A stretch of 64,000 bases of DNA from assembly GCA_027924585.1 (NCBI GenBank), contig BSBM01000779.1, forward strand, positions 17,404,001-17,468,000. Direction: 5' to 3'. Source of the DNA: Larix kaempferi. Taxonomy: Eukaryota > Streptophyta > Pinopsida > Pinales > Pinaceae. This document shows, piece by piece, positions 46,948 through 58,963 of this stretch. The notes beneath the pieces were generated by a model. The model was given only the letters and a program-made list of their open reading frames with translations, made no database searches and was not told the origin of the DNA. The translations under genes and the position numbers were made by a program. Every line of letters begins with the position of its first letter. Within the stretch, counting starts at the first letter, position 1.

Positions 46948-48923
46948 TTTATTGAGTTGTAATTTTTTACACATGAACGTCAAGAAAAAAATTACAACAC
47001 AAGAAATTTGATCCCTCTCACTGCTTGATATATACAGATTTAAGAGATATCTATGATGGCATATATAGGAGTATACTTTGCATATTTTTTCTCTTATGGT
47101 TCATAGAATTTGAAATATCTTTTTTTAAATTAAATTTTATGTATTTTTTAGTAAACCAAGTCATCAAATTCAAACTAGTTCAAGTTTTAAAACATTGGTT
47201 ATTCTCTCCCTCTTTCCATTATTTATTTTTGTTGAAAGTTTAGCTTTTGTTTGTGTTTCTTGTTTAGTGGGAAAACTGCTAACCATCCAATTTCTATAGG
47301 AACAATCTTCCAAAACTTCTTCCAATTCATTGTTCAAAAATTTCGAGTTAATGTCTTTTCTATGATAAATCATTCTTAATGTATGCTTGATAGCTCTTTT
47401 AGTGGAATGCTTCTAGCAGTTGAGGCTGCAATGAGGGTCAGAACAAACCCTTGCAAAAATACTTTTGCACTAAGAAAGGTGAGGTGCTCTTATAGCCATG
47501 GGCATAAGAGAGCTTTGTTTCCAAGGGTCTGTGTATATGTGGGTGACACTATAAAATGAAATGAATAGAAGATGGTGTCTCACATCTACTGTTAAAAAAC
47601 ATATCCTACCATTAATTTATTTTAATTAATTACCATAATGTTGATTAAATGAACTAACAAAGACCCATTTTAACTTGAGATATTTTAAAGGTGAGAGGTT
47701 TGCACCTGTGTTAGTTGGCATCATGGATTAGTAAAATATCTTTAGCTATACTTTGGGTAAATACCTTATCAAATGCAATCTTCAGAAAGGAATCAACACA
47801 TATTTTTTATATTTCTAAAATTGCAGGATTACTGTTTGAATTTTATATGTTTAAAACCTTGGCATATCTTGAATTCAGTATTTATGTTCAAATTCCTAGA
47901 TTTAAAATTTTTCTAATATGTACATATTTGCATGTATGTTTTTCTCTATTTTCAGAGAATTTGAAGTGCTTATTTTTTAAAGTATCACTTGCCATTAAAG
48001 AATTTTTCACGAGGAATTATTGTACCAATTTGTGTGTACCCAATATGGGGACATCCCTATTTTTGGGTACCGACCCATACATATTTACATGTATATTTTT
48101 CTCAGTTTCTAGAGTCTTTCCAAGTACTTATTTTTAAACTATCCCTTATCAATACATACCTTAAGGCTTCTTAGATTTATAGTTATATTTCATGGGGAAT
48201 AATTGTACCAATTTGGGTCTACCCAAGATGGGACATCCTTGTTTCTAGACCTACCCAGCCATGGAGTATAAGTACCTTGCAACATAGGCTTGATGACATT
48301 TCAAATACATACAATATTTACATCTATTGTTGCTCTGTTTCCAAATACTTAGAAGTGATTATGGTTTGAACAATTATCTACCATTACTTCATAAATTTCT
48401 TTGTTGAACTATATATAGCGGCCTTAAATTTACCATCTTCCCCATTTGTTTGCATTGCCTAATGTGCATTGATCATTAGCTGCATATACTTTCCTTTTTA
48501 ACCCATTGTACCCATCTCTTTCAACATAATGGAAGGATTTGGTGGTAAAATATATTAAAGTGCTAGATTTATAATTATTTTCTTGAGTATAAATTATATA
48601 TAGGTGTCAAATTGATCCTAAGTGGAAACATGGTTTGAAGTTATTTTATTTCAAGACAAAAATTTCATGTTAATTACACTTGTAGAGATCATTGTGAATG
48701 TTTCCATTTATTTCAAAATATTAGTATACACATCTCAAATTATGAGTATGTAGGATTCTTTTACATAAGCAAAGAATTGGGTGTTGGAGCTTCAAAAACA
48801 AGGTATTACTAGATTATATGTTTGGAATGATTCACTTTTGACACATGCAAGTTAAAGGGACTGATTTGAACATGGTAATATGGGAAATATATTTCCCTAC
48901 TAAATTTTGATATTTGGTTGCAG
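46948..48923. repeat. AT-rich intron-like sequence with degenerate tandem units of about 185 bp
   Basis: Around 47910-48400 a phrase set recurs (ACATATTTGCATGTATGTTTTTC; ATTGTACCAATTTG.GT.TACCCAA; GGGACATCC). The clearest pair is 48020-48070 and 48205-48255. No gene seen. Confidence 0.55.
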
Positions 48924-48999
48924 ACAACCCAATGTTGGTTATGACCCTTCCTAGAAACAAGTTTGATGTGCCAGTGAAGAGGAAGGTCAAAGTAGAGGT

Positions 49000-50296
49000 A
49001 TTCTGATTTGTAATCATTATGTTTCTTTGAATATATTGATATGTTTTCAAATGTTTCAATAGTTTACATTGATAATAAAATAAAAAACATCCATTTTGGT
49101 ATTTTCAAAGGTAAGAATGATACTATGTCAAATATAATGGTTTATTACTTCTTCTTATTATAGGACATCCCATCATCAACATAATACACAATTGTTTCCA
49201 CCATAAAATAAAATAAATAAGATGTAATGAAATTGTTGACCTTTAAAAAAATATAGCTCTTAATCATTGTACTGTTGATGAAGAAATGCCACCTTCAAAT
49301 GTTTAACCTAATTGGGGTAGGAAATGGTGGAAACTTATGTCTAGCGATGATGGCGAATTATGTCTAGTGTCAATGTTGAATTATATCTAGTAAGAATGCA
49401 TAACTATTTATTTTAGTCCACATTTTTTTTATGTTTAATTCAACCTAAATATTAATACAAGTATCTTAACATTTTTTGAGCTCTTTCTATTCCTAGTAAA
49501 ACGTTTAGGTGTGGATTGAAACTGGTTTCAATGTTTTATTTCTCCATTAAATGTGATAAATGAGAATTGGTTTATTACCACATGTACTTTATGTAATGTA
49601 GATCCATCTTAATGTTGGATCTGCTAAAAGGGATAAAAAAATAGAGGTGCGCTTAGTAGATCTCAGGTTAAGTTAGATCTAGGCCATTTTTTTTAATCTT
49701 ATGGGACACACACACGCATGCTTGCATGCACACACACAACGACATAACAAAAGTGTTACAAAAAGAAATCGTTTTAGATCTAGGAATTTTTTTTATTTTA
49801 TAGGGCACGTGCACACACATGCTCACATGCACACACATAGACACATAAAAAAAAGTGTTACAAAAAGTAATGGGAATTTCTCCTCGATGTATAGAACTTT
49901 GCTTCTTATGGCGCAATAAATTAACTTGTCACATCAACTTTTATATCCCACTCTTATAACAATATATGTTGGTCTATACCTTATAGCTTGTCACAAATAA
50001 TGTCTCAATACCCCTCTATGTAGTAATGATGCCAGACATGTCGATGGGGATGATAACATCCAAATAGAGTATGGATCTCAGCTTCCTTCTCGTGGAAGGA
50101 TCTGCAACAAATCCACAACATTGTTTTCTACCATGTATTTTACATGTCAGCAGGACCATTTTGTTTACAAGAACTCACCCATTGATTCATTAATTATGTT
50201 ATATTTTCTTCGCGTCATCCTGATCTGTCTCCCTACTTATCAGAGGAAAAAGTGAGCAACCTCCCAACCAGCTAAAGAAAATATTATTTAATTAAA
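49000..50296. other. Intergenic, with a short duplicated (CA)n-containing unit
   Basis: About 49678-49760 and 49775-49870 repeat the order GATCTAGG, poly-T, GGGCACAC..CATGC, CACACAC, ACATAA, AAAAGTGTTACAAAAAG. No coding homology found. Confidence 0.5.
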
Positions 50297-50661
50297 CCTA
50301 CCAACATTATGTGCAACATCAATTTTAGACTTTTAAAACACATGACTAGTCATGTAAGAAACTTGACAATATGTAAACATTACACTAACTTCAGTTGTTG
50401 AATTTCAATATTCAAATTCATGACTATATATAGGATCATCTAACAATAATTCATCTTACATGGTTGCATTGAGAGTATCAAGGTTCTTTACAGTCTAGTA
50501 TGGGAGAGATGTTATCACGTAGTGTACATGACAACTAAAAAATTTAAAAAATAAAATTTCTAATAGCATATGTTTTCTCAATTTTAAATTTTACACAAAA
50601 GGTATAAAACATTAAAACCAACATAGATCTATCTTAAATCTGGATCTAGCAGCTAGAGGGA
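50297..50661 (+). repeat. 365-bp dispersed repeat, copy 2
   Basis: Same orientation as copy 1, about 3.7 kb away. Its right end (AGAGGGA) is where a Gypsy LTR begins, whereas copy 1 continues AGAGGGATCAAATTT. Confidence 0.9.
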
Positions 50662-51722
50662 TGTAATACCCCTATTCTGGCCCTTAGGGTTGAGTATTTG
50701 ATATTTTGGTAATCCATGTGTTGTTAAGCCATGATGTAATTGTAAATGATGTAATTGTTAATTATTGCAATAAAATACCAAGAAGCTAGCTAAGGAGGAA
50801 ACCAATGAGAAGGGGCCATGTGTATCCACTAGGGAGAGGTGAGGGGGTTATGGGATTGGTACCCATGCTGCCACATGTCCAATTGTGAACCCATTTGACT
50901 CCCCATGCTAACATGAATGCTAATGTGAGAGGGTGGTTGAGAAAATGACCCATGAATTCGATTGAGTATGGGGCAGTCTACGAATCTGTATGGCAGGGTA
51001 TGGCCTTGTTTTTTGCCTTGTCCCTTAAGCCACTCCACACCTGAGAATTTGCTTATCCGGATCGCTAACCCATTGTTGACCAAAAACCCAAGTCATTCAC
51101 GAGTTGGAAGAGCCCAGCCGTGAGGAAAACAAGAGAAATTGCGACCTGTCTGAATCGAATTTGGAGAGCCGAGAACGCCCAAGAGAACCCTGTGTAAGAA
51201 TTGAACCAGTTGGGACAACCATATATCAAACTCTGGGGATGAATTGTAGAGTTTGAATGGCCTAGAGAACCCGTGGAAACACTTAGATCGATTGCCAAAG
51301 ATCGAATTACAAAGCAGATCTTAGGCCATGTCCCTGTGAAGAACCCAACTTGAAAAATAGAGAAGAAGGTTAACCTAGGGTTGGATCTGCTTGATAAGTT
51401 TAGTGAGGGAAAAAGTATCATGAAAACAGTAGTTTGGAACCTTCTATGCCACCCTGAAGAGCACTGGAGGGAAGGGGCCTTGAGGGATAGTAAAGTAGAT
51501 AAAAATGACCTTCCTTATGTGGGGTGAGGTAAGCAATGAGGGTGCCGTGTTTGTTGAGATGTTGAGATGCATGTAGCTCTGTGGTTGAGCTCACTAGATT
51601 AACAACATCCTCCTTATTCCCTGGAATGCTTGATAAAACCAACTGTAGGTTGGCTTAGCATTGGGATGAGACCTTGACTGTCAGAGAGTCCATTAGCCAT
51701 TCTTAGTGGATACACAACCCAG
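50662..51722 (+). repeat. Gypsy-type LTR, first part (split by Copia B)
   Basis: It starts TGTAATACCCC at the end of the 365-bp repeat. It carries no ORF. It is interrupted at 51722 by Copia B and resumes at 58969; joined, it reads GTGGATACACAACCCAGCTCGGGGGTGGTCTCTCA-like sequence (given here in parts: GTGGATACACAACCCAG then CTCGGGGGTGGTCTCTCA), matching the LTR near 26740. Confidence 0.65.
51718..51722 (+). other. Left target-site duplication of Copia B (CCCAG)
   Basis: CCCAG precedes the left LTR; CCTAG (58964-58968) follows the right LTR. One C-to-T change separates them, at a CAG trinucleotide. Confidence 0.8.
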
Positions 51723-52224
51723 TGTTAAGTTTAAACTAATTTGACTAGCAAGATCACTGAAAGAAACATAATCTCAAGATAGACAGAGATTTTACCATGG
51801 GAAATCCTCATGAGGTAGAAAACCTAACAAAGCTTTCCTCAATAAGATGATCAACCAAAATACAAGATGTGATCCAAGACTAAAGCTCCTTCTCTACCTC
51901 CTATGCAGACCTCTCAAACACAAGTGCGCTACTTTCCGAGCTATGCAAGTGTGAGATAAGTGAGGAGCATCCTCCTCTACTTATACTAGATTTTCGACTG
52001 ACTTTTTCCCTAATGGGGCCGACCTCTCCTAAGAGAGTCTAATAACCCCTAATTAATTAACTCAGGGCTGACCCCCACATGGTGGATCTAATAGCCCTGG
52101 TTACCACAATCCAACGGAGGAATAAACATCTCCGGATACATAATAGAATTACCTTGGAGGGATGAAACATCTCCGGAATAATAAAGTAGAAATATAATAT
52201 TCTTAGAAGTTACAATATTCAACA
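51723..52224 (-). repeat. 3' LTR of Copia B
   Basis: 502 bp, repeated at 58468-58963. It holds the 6 bp missing from the other copy (near 51875). Confidence 0.95.
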
Positions 52225-52233
52225 CTCCCCCTT
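52225..52233 (-). promoter_or_regulatory. Polypurine tract of Copia B
   Basis: The minus strand reads AAGGGGGAG directly before LTR start TGTTGAAT. Confidence 0.85.
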
Positions 52234-54086
52234 AACGAGAAGGATATTATAACAACATCTGCAAGAGCAAGGAGTCATCGACTACATCATACATGATACA
52301 TCTATAAATCATTGGAAGCTTTCTTCAATACATTATCATCAATAACTTAAGCAGTTACTAGAACATAGTCAATACTGGAACATCAACATCATCAGTATTG
52401 AGTCTTCATCTTCTGCAGCATCTGGATCATCATCTTGATCTACAGCATCTGGATCATCATCTTAATCTACAGCATCTGGATCATCATCTTGATCTACAGC
52501 ATCTGGATCATCATCTCGATCTACAACATTTGGATCATCATCTCAATCTACAGCATCTGGATCATCATCTCGATCTACAGCATCTGGATCATCATCTCGA
52601 TCTACAACATCTAGATCATCATCTCGATCTACAACATCTGGATCATCAGTGTAGCATACTCTGCAATAGACACGATCATATTACAGGATGATCAATCCCA
52701 CTCTCTTTAGGACATAGGTCCATGGATGATACAATCCAGATCAGGTTCCAGGATGATCAATCCTTATCACTTTAAGACAAGTCTTATGTCTAGGGATGAT
52801 GCAATCCCAAACAACTTCCAGGAGGATCATTCCTTATCACTTTAAGACAAGTCTCATGTCTAGGGACGATGCAATCCCGATCAACTTCCAGGAGGATCAT
52901 TCCTTATCACTTTAAGACAAGTCTCATGTCTAGGGATGATGCAATCCCATCACATACATTTTGAACCAAAGTTCATGGACGATGCAGTTCTCTCATGTAC
53001 CTTTTGAACCAACTATTCACAGACGATGCAGTCCTCTCACGTACCTTTTGAACCAACTGTTCACGGATGATGCAGTCCTTTCACATACCTTTTGAACCAA
53101 CTGTTCACAGATGATGCAATCCTCTCATGTGCCTTTTGAACCAACTTGTTCACGGATGATGTAGTCCTCTCACGTACCTTTTGAACCGAGGTCCAGGGAC
53201 GATGCAGTCCTATCGCGTACCTTTTTAACCGAGGTCCAGGGACGATGAATTCCTATCATGTACCTTTTGAATCGAGGTCCAGGGATGATGCAGTCCTATC
53301 TTTCAATTCTCGGAGACATCTATCTACGGATCAATTCTGGGACCGGAGTTCGGGGAAGATACAATCCCCACCTGTCCACTCAGGACTTCATTTTCGGAGA
53401 CATCTGTCTATGGATCAATTCTGGGACCGGAGTCCAGGGAAGATACAATCCCCACCTGTCCACTCAGGACTTCATTTTCGGAGACATTTGTCTACGGATC
53501 AATTCTAGGACCGAATTCTGGGGAAGATACAATCCCCACCTGTCCACTCAGGACTTCATTTTTGGAGACATCTGTCTACGGATCAATTCTGGGACTGAAG
53601 TCAGGGGAAGATACAATCCCCACCTGTCCACTCAGGACTTCATTCTCGAAGACAATTGTCTACGGATCCTTTTAGAACATGTTTTCAAGTATGATGCAAT
53701 CCCTCTTCTTTCTCGGAGACATATGTCTACAGGTCCTTTTAGAACATATGTTCAAGGATGATACAATCCCCACAATATCCTCATCAACACAAGTATCATT
53801 AGTACATCATTAGTGCAAGTACATATATCATCAATACATATAATCAATACAAGTACAGGTATTCTCATCAATACATGTATACATATCATCAATACAAGTA
53901 TCCTAATCAACCATACAAGTATCCTCATCAGTATAAGTGCATATATCAGAAATACAAGTAACATAAGTATTCTAAGTATATGTATAAGTATCCTAAGAAT
54001 ACATATAAATATATAGGTGTAATAAGCAGGTATCCTCATCATCGACCTTGTTGTCGATGTGGGAAATCTCATCATCAGTGACTATA
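52234..54086 (-). repeat. Satellite-like 3' region of Copia B
   Basis: About 1.85 kb of successive tandem arrays lie between pol and the polypurine tract. 52410-52650: about nine 27-bp units (GCATCTGGATCATCATCT.GATCTACA). 52740-52950: about three units of 60-66 bp (CTTCCAGGAGGATCATTCC..., ...GATGATGCAATCCC). About 52960-53290: about eight units of 40-50 bp (GATGATGCAGTCCTCTCACGTACCTTTTGAACC). 53315-53650: about four to five 81-bp units (GGGAAGATACAATCCCCACC...). 53770-54010: short units of the type AATACAAGTATCCTCATC. Long reading frames through them are artefacts of unit lengths divisible by three. Confidence 0.9.
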
Positions 54087-57000
54087 TCACTCCCCCTTTC
54101 GAGGAGGGTCCTTTTGAACTACACCAAGCTTGTCTCGAAAATACTCAAATTTCACTTGAGATAGAGGTTTGGTCAATATATCAGCAATTTGTTCCTCAGT
54201 GCTCACATACTCGAGCTTAATAGCTCCTCTCTACACCATATCTCGTTTATAAAAATATCGGATCTCTATGTGTTTTGACTTATCATGGAACAATGGATTT
54301 TCTGTCATCTTAATACAACTTTGATTGTCACACATGATCATAGTGGGATCCATCTCTAAGTCAAACACTCCAGATAATAGTTTCCGAAACCACACTGCTT
54401 CACAGCTAGCAGAGCAGGAAACTATATATTCTGCTTCAGTAGTACTGAGAGCCACACTAGATTGTTTCTTGCTGAACCATGAGATCATGGCAGATCCAAG
54501 ACCATAACATCCACCTGATGTACTCTTCCTGTCTGAAACACTTCCTGCCCAATCAGAATTTGAGTAACCAAGTAATCTGAGTTCATGATTTCCAAGATAA
54601 TATAGACCAAAATCTAATGTACCCTTTAGATACCTCATGACATGCTTTGCAGCTATTAAGTGAACTTTTCTAGGTTCTACTAGATACTGACTCAAGGTAT
54701 TTACAACAAAGCATATGTCTGGTCTGGTATTTGTTAAATACATCAATGACCCAATGATTTGTCTATATAGAGTCACATCCATTAATTCTGATGAGTCATC
54801 AACTAATAACTTCAAGTTGGAGTCCATGGGAGTGGCCATGGCTTTACACTCCAACATATCAAATCTTTTCAGAATCTCCATAGCATACTTACCTTGATTT
54901 AGAAAGATTCCTTTTGGTTCTTGCCATACTTCTAGACCTAAGAAGTAGTGCATTAATCCGAGATCTTTCATCTCGAATTCTGAAGAAAGCTTCTTCTTGC
55001 ATTCGAAAATTTGTTTCTCATTTCCAGTTAGAAATAGATCATCTACATATAACAATAGTATAACAGGTTCATCATCCATAACCTTGAGATAAAGATTAGG
55101 GTCAGCTTTACTCTTGGTAAAGCCCATGCTTGTTAAGAAATTGTCAATCCTTCTGTACCAAGCTCTGGGAGCTTGCTTTAATCCATATAAAGCCTTTTTC
55201 AGCTTGCATACATGTGTTCTCCCATCTTTAACCTCAAATCCTTGTGGTTGTTCTATGTACACTTCTTCCTCAATCACACCATTCAGGAAGGTTGTCTTAA
55301 CATCCATCTGGTGTAATTTCCATTTCATCATAGATGCAAGTGCCATGATAGTTCTAATTGAAGTGTACCTAGCAACTGGTGCAAATGTTTCTTCATAGTC
55401 AATTCCCTCTTTCTGAGAGAATCCTCTGGCTACAAATCTTGCCTTATATTTTTCAATGCTACCATTTGCAGCATGTTTTATCTTGAATATCCATTTGGAA
55501 AATACCACACTTTTATCTTTTGGTTTGGGAACTATATCCCAAACATCATTTTTCATTATTGATTGGTATTCTTCTGTCATTGCTTCTACCCACTCTTTCT
55601 TTTGAGCTGCCTCTTCATAGCTAGTAGGTTGTTGATCCACAAGATCACACATCAAAGCCACATAGTTGGATACTAGCTTTGGTTTCTTTCTTTCTCTAGT
55701 GGAGCCTTCAGGAGCTCCATATTTTTCAGCTCCTTGAATAATTTCTCTAGCCCATGCTGGCCTTCTTTTTCTAGATAGATTTGTAATGGGGGGTTCTTGT
55801 GGTTCTAACATGTCATGGTCCTCTGGTACATCATCTTCAGGGATGGGCACAGCTTCTGTGATTCTAGGAGGTGTATCTTCTTCATGGATTTCTTCAAGTT
55901 GGCACTTCCTAGATTTCTTGAGAGCTGCTTCTTAATCAAATGTTACATCTCTACTTATTTCCATATGATGAAAATCTGGTATGTAGATTCTGAAGGCTTT
56001 GGATGATTCACAATATCCAACAAATATTCCCTTCTTACCAGAAGGATCCAACTTGGTTCTCTTTTCTTTTGGAATGTGAATGTACACTAGACATTCAAAT
56101 ATTTTGAGATGACTTACCTCAGGCTTCTTTCTTGTGAACAATTCTTCTGAAGTCTTAAATTCAAGAGCACTATGGGATAGTCTATTTTGTACATAAACTG
56201 CTTTCCTAGCTGCTTCAGCCCATAGATACATGGGTAGATCTTGGTCATATATCATAGTATTTACAGCTTCCATGATGCTTCTATTCTTTCTTTCAACAAC
56301 CCCATTTTGTTGGGGATTTCAGGGAGTTGTTAGTTCCCTCTTGATTCCATCTTCCTTACAAAAGTCTTCAAAATCTTTTGAATTATATTCTCCGCCATTA
56401 TCTGCTCTGAGAATCTTGATTTTCTTTTCTAAGTGATTTTCTATCAAGGCCTTGAACTCTTTGAATTTTCCAAAGACTTCATTCTTTCCTTTTAGAAAGT
56501 ATATCCAAGTCTTCCTTGAATAGTCGTCAATGAATGTGAGATAGTATTCAAACCCACTTATGGATGTGGTGGGCATTGGTCCACATACATCTGAATGTAT
56601 TAATTGCAGAATGTTCTTAGTCTTTGTTTCACTTTTTGGAAAAGGGTACTGGACATTCTTCCCTTTTTCACGTCCTTTGCATGTGTCATCATGATCAACC
56701 TTCAAGTCTGGTAATCCTATGACCACCTTGCTTAGATAGGGTAGGGCCTTGTAGTTAATGTGAGTAAGCCTTCTATGCCATACCTCACTGGGGCAAGTGG
56801 TTTCATGGACCAGAGCAACTTCTGGGTGACCCTTGAGTTTGTAAAGACCCCCCTCTTCTTCACCAATAACAATTGCATCCTCAATTGATTTTCCTTTGGG
56901 CCACATAAGTACTTGTCCATCAATAAATGCAATTCTAAAGCCTTTCTTATCTAGAGTTGAGATAGAAAGTAGGTTCTTCTTTAAACCTAGTACATATAAA

Positions 57001-58148
57001 ATTTCTTTCATCTTTAAAGGTGTTCCAGAATCAAGCTTGTAGCTTGCTTCACCAATTCCCTTGATGGGATATTGATAATCATCTCCTAGAGATACCTTTT
57101 GTAGAGAAGTCTTTTCTTCAAGTCTTGAGAGAGTTTTCTTTTGACCTGTCATGTGCTTTGAAGCACCACTATCAATGAGCGATGTATTTTCTCCAGGTGA
57201 TATAGATCCAGAGAGTGCAGAAAATAGGACATATTCTTCTGGATCTTCTTTCTTTACTTTAGATCTTTTCCTTCAAGGCCTTTCCTCTTCTTCTTCTTCT
57301 TCTTCTCCACTATTATCTTCTGCCATATGTGCATGATGTCTCTTGTGAGCAAACTTCTTCTTCTTTGCTGGTAAAGTACAATTTCTAGCAAAGTGTCCTA
57401 GTTTAAGACAATTGTAACATTGGACTGTGGAGAGGTCTCTTTTTTATTTTGTTTCTCCTTTCCTTTTGAATCTATGAGAGGGTCGAGACTTCTTGTGGTC
57501 CACTTTATTGAAGTCACCCTTTCTTCCTCTTTTGGTGTGTGTAGCCAAGGCTTGGTCATCCTCCTTGAGAAATGATTCTCTGTTGGCTACCCTAGTTTCT
57601 TCTTGAACACAATCCTCCCATACTACATCATACTTCATACTTTCTTTTCTGGCACACATAGTTTGTATAAATGACTCCCAAGGTCTAGGGAGACCATTTA
57701 GAGCAGTCATCACAAGTTCATCTTCATCAAGAGTATCTCCAATGGCATCTAGTTGTTCCTTGATTTGGGAAACCCTTGAGAAGTAGTCTTGAATGGATTC
57801 TCCTTTGTGCATCTTGGTACTCTTTAACTGAGTTCTTAGGTTCATCTTCCTATTGATGTTCCTCCCTTCATACATTCTTCCTAGGGCATCATACATTTCC
57901 TTTGGGGTCTTCTTGGATGCCACTTGGGGAATCAAGTGGTCCTTGATAGAATCAGCAATGATTCTCTTTGCCCTAATTACATCCTTCCTATGCTTTTCTT
58001 TAGCTTCATCTTCAGCAGGTTCTGCAACTTCAATCTTTATATATTGAGCAAGATCATTCTCTTCAAGAATGAGACCAATTCTGTATTTCCATGCCCGAAA
58101 ATTCTCTATACCTTCTAGATTTTCTTCAAGCTTAGTGCATGGAGCCAT
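54087..58148 (-). pseudogene. gag-pol: Copia B Gag-Pol polyprotein, one frame with five nonsense codons
   Basis: From ATG at 58148 to TGA at 54087-54089 (1354 codons) no frameshift is seen. The stops are TAA 57444-57446, TGA 57273-57275, TGA 56319-56321, TAA 55932-55934 and TAG 54231-54233. Domains: gag (FRAWKYRIGLILEENDL, DHLIPQVASKKTPKEMYDAL), CCHC knuckle CYNCLKLGHFARNC at about 57410, protease LIDSGASKHMTG, integrase zinc finger (VWHRRLTHINYKAL..CKGREKGK, where one Cys is Arg), core (LIHSDVCGP, FIDDYSRKTWIYFLKG, LRADNGGEY), RT (MKNDVWDIVPKPKDKS, HQMDVKTTFLNG, LLLYVDDLFLTG) and RNase H (SDWAGSVSDRKSTSGG, VALSTTEAEYI, CDNQSCIK). The TAG at 54231 lies after RDMV, exactly as in Copia A, with the tail still open. 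Confidence 0.95.
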
Positions 58149-58455
58149 CTTCTCTAAGAGATTAGAGTTTCAAGAGATAGAGTAACACTCACGAAGAGAT
58201 GTGCTTCTTCAACCTTTTGCTTTTTGGATTTGCAACAGAATTTCTAGTTTATCGCACTTTTGGTCAAACTAGGGTTTGACTTTCCTTAAGTTCTACCCAA
58301 CTAAAAATATTGATCTAGGGCTCAAAAATTTGATTTTGAGAAGGGCTATTCATCCATGCAACCAGAATCCAAAAATACTAACTTTTGCAGAAACCCTAAT
58401 TTTAGGAGAGAGAGAAAGATAATTTTTCCTTGTGAAAGATGTTCTATTCAGGCTA

Positions 58456-58467
58456 GCTCTGATACCA
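58456..58467 (-). promoter_or_regulatory. Primer binding site of Copia B
   Basis: The minus strand reads TGGTATCAGAGC, a perfect tRNA-iMet complement, directly abutting the 5' LTR. Confidence 0.95.
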
Positions 58468-58963
58468 TGTTAAGTTTAAACTAATTTGACTATCAAGATC
58501 ACTGAATGAAACATAATCACAAGATAGAAATAGATTTTACCTTGGGAAACCCTCATGGGGTAGAAAACCCAGCAAAGCTTTCCTCAATAAGATGATCAAC
58601 CAAAATACAAGATGTGCTCCAAAGCTCTTTCTCTACCTCCTATGCAGATCTCTCAAACACAAGTGCACTACTTTCAGAGCTATGCAAGTGTGAGATAAGT
58701 GAGGAGAATCCTCCTCTACTTATACTAGATTTCCGACTGACTTTTTCCCTAATGGGGCCGACCTCTCCCAAGAGAGTCTAATAACCCCTAATTAATTAAC
58801 TCAGGGCTGACCCCCACATGGTGGATCTAATAACCTTGGTTACCACAATCCAATGGAGGAATAAACATCTCCGGATACATAATAGAATTACCTTGGAGGG
58901 ATGAAACATCTCCGGAATAATAAAGTACAAATATAATATTCTTAGAAGTTACAATATTCAACA
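58468..58963 (-). repeat. 5' LTR of Copia B
   Basis: 496 bp. TATAAGTA at 58718-58725 (minus strand) is a likely core promoter. The leader to the gag ATG is about 310 nt. Confidence 0.95.

Larger units (their letters stand above)
45566..48997 (+). pseudogene. Rab5-class (RABF) small GTPase pseudogene, three exon remnants
   Basis: Exon-like pieces with splice borders: 45566-45732 (ATIGAPFFSQVLPVNEA, then DTAGQER, MYYHGVAAMIIVYDTTN), 45848-45881 (AKR.VVDNFKN) and 48924-48997 (NPMLVMTLPRNKFDVPVKRK, ending VE). These are the switch I to switch II region, the following helix and the NKxD guanine-binding motif, in correct order and strand. Rab5-class proteins control early endosome traffic. Decay: Trp in EIWDTAGQ is TAG, Tyr after QER is TAA, Trp in KRWV is TGA, and NK.D keeps N, K and D. 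P-loop and C-terminal exons were not found. Intron structure argues against a retrocopy. Confidence 0.8.
51723..58963 (-). mobile_element. Ty1/Copia element B
   Basis: LTRs of about 500 bp (51723-52224, 58468-58963) differ by roughly 22 substitutions and one 6-bp indel. They start TGTTGAATATTG and end TTAACA on the minus strand. Primer site on the right, polypurine tract on the left, full Copia coding order between, and a satellite-like 3' region. Gag and RT are related to Copia A but in a diverged family. It sits inside a Gypsy LTR. Confidence 0.95.

Noticed and set aside
45566-48997. Functional Rab GTPase gene
   Set aside because: Three in-frame stops and no P-loop or C-terminal exons found.
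52398-52691. 97-codon His/Leu-rich reading frame with nine-residue repeats
   Set aside because: It is the translation of a 27-bp tandem array in the non-coding 3' region of Copia B, on the opposite strand to the element.
52410-53650. CRISPR-like repeat arrays
   Set aside because: Units are contiguous with no unique spacers, lie inside a retrotransposon, and the source is a plant.
53258-53761. 167-codon reading frame with 27-residue repeats
   Set aside because: Caused by 81-bp tandem units; antisense to Copia B and without known domains.
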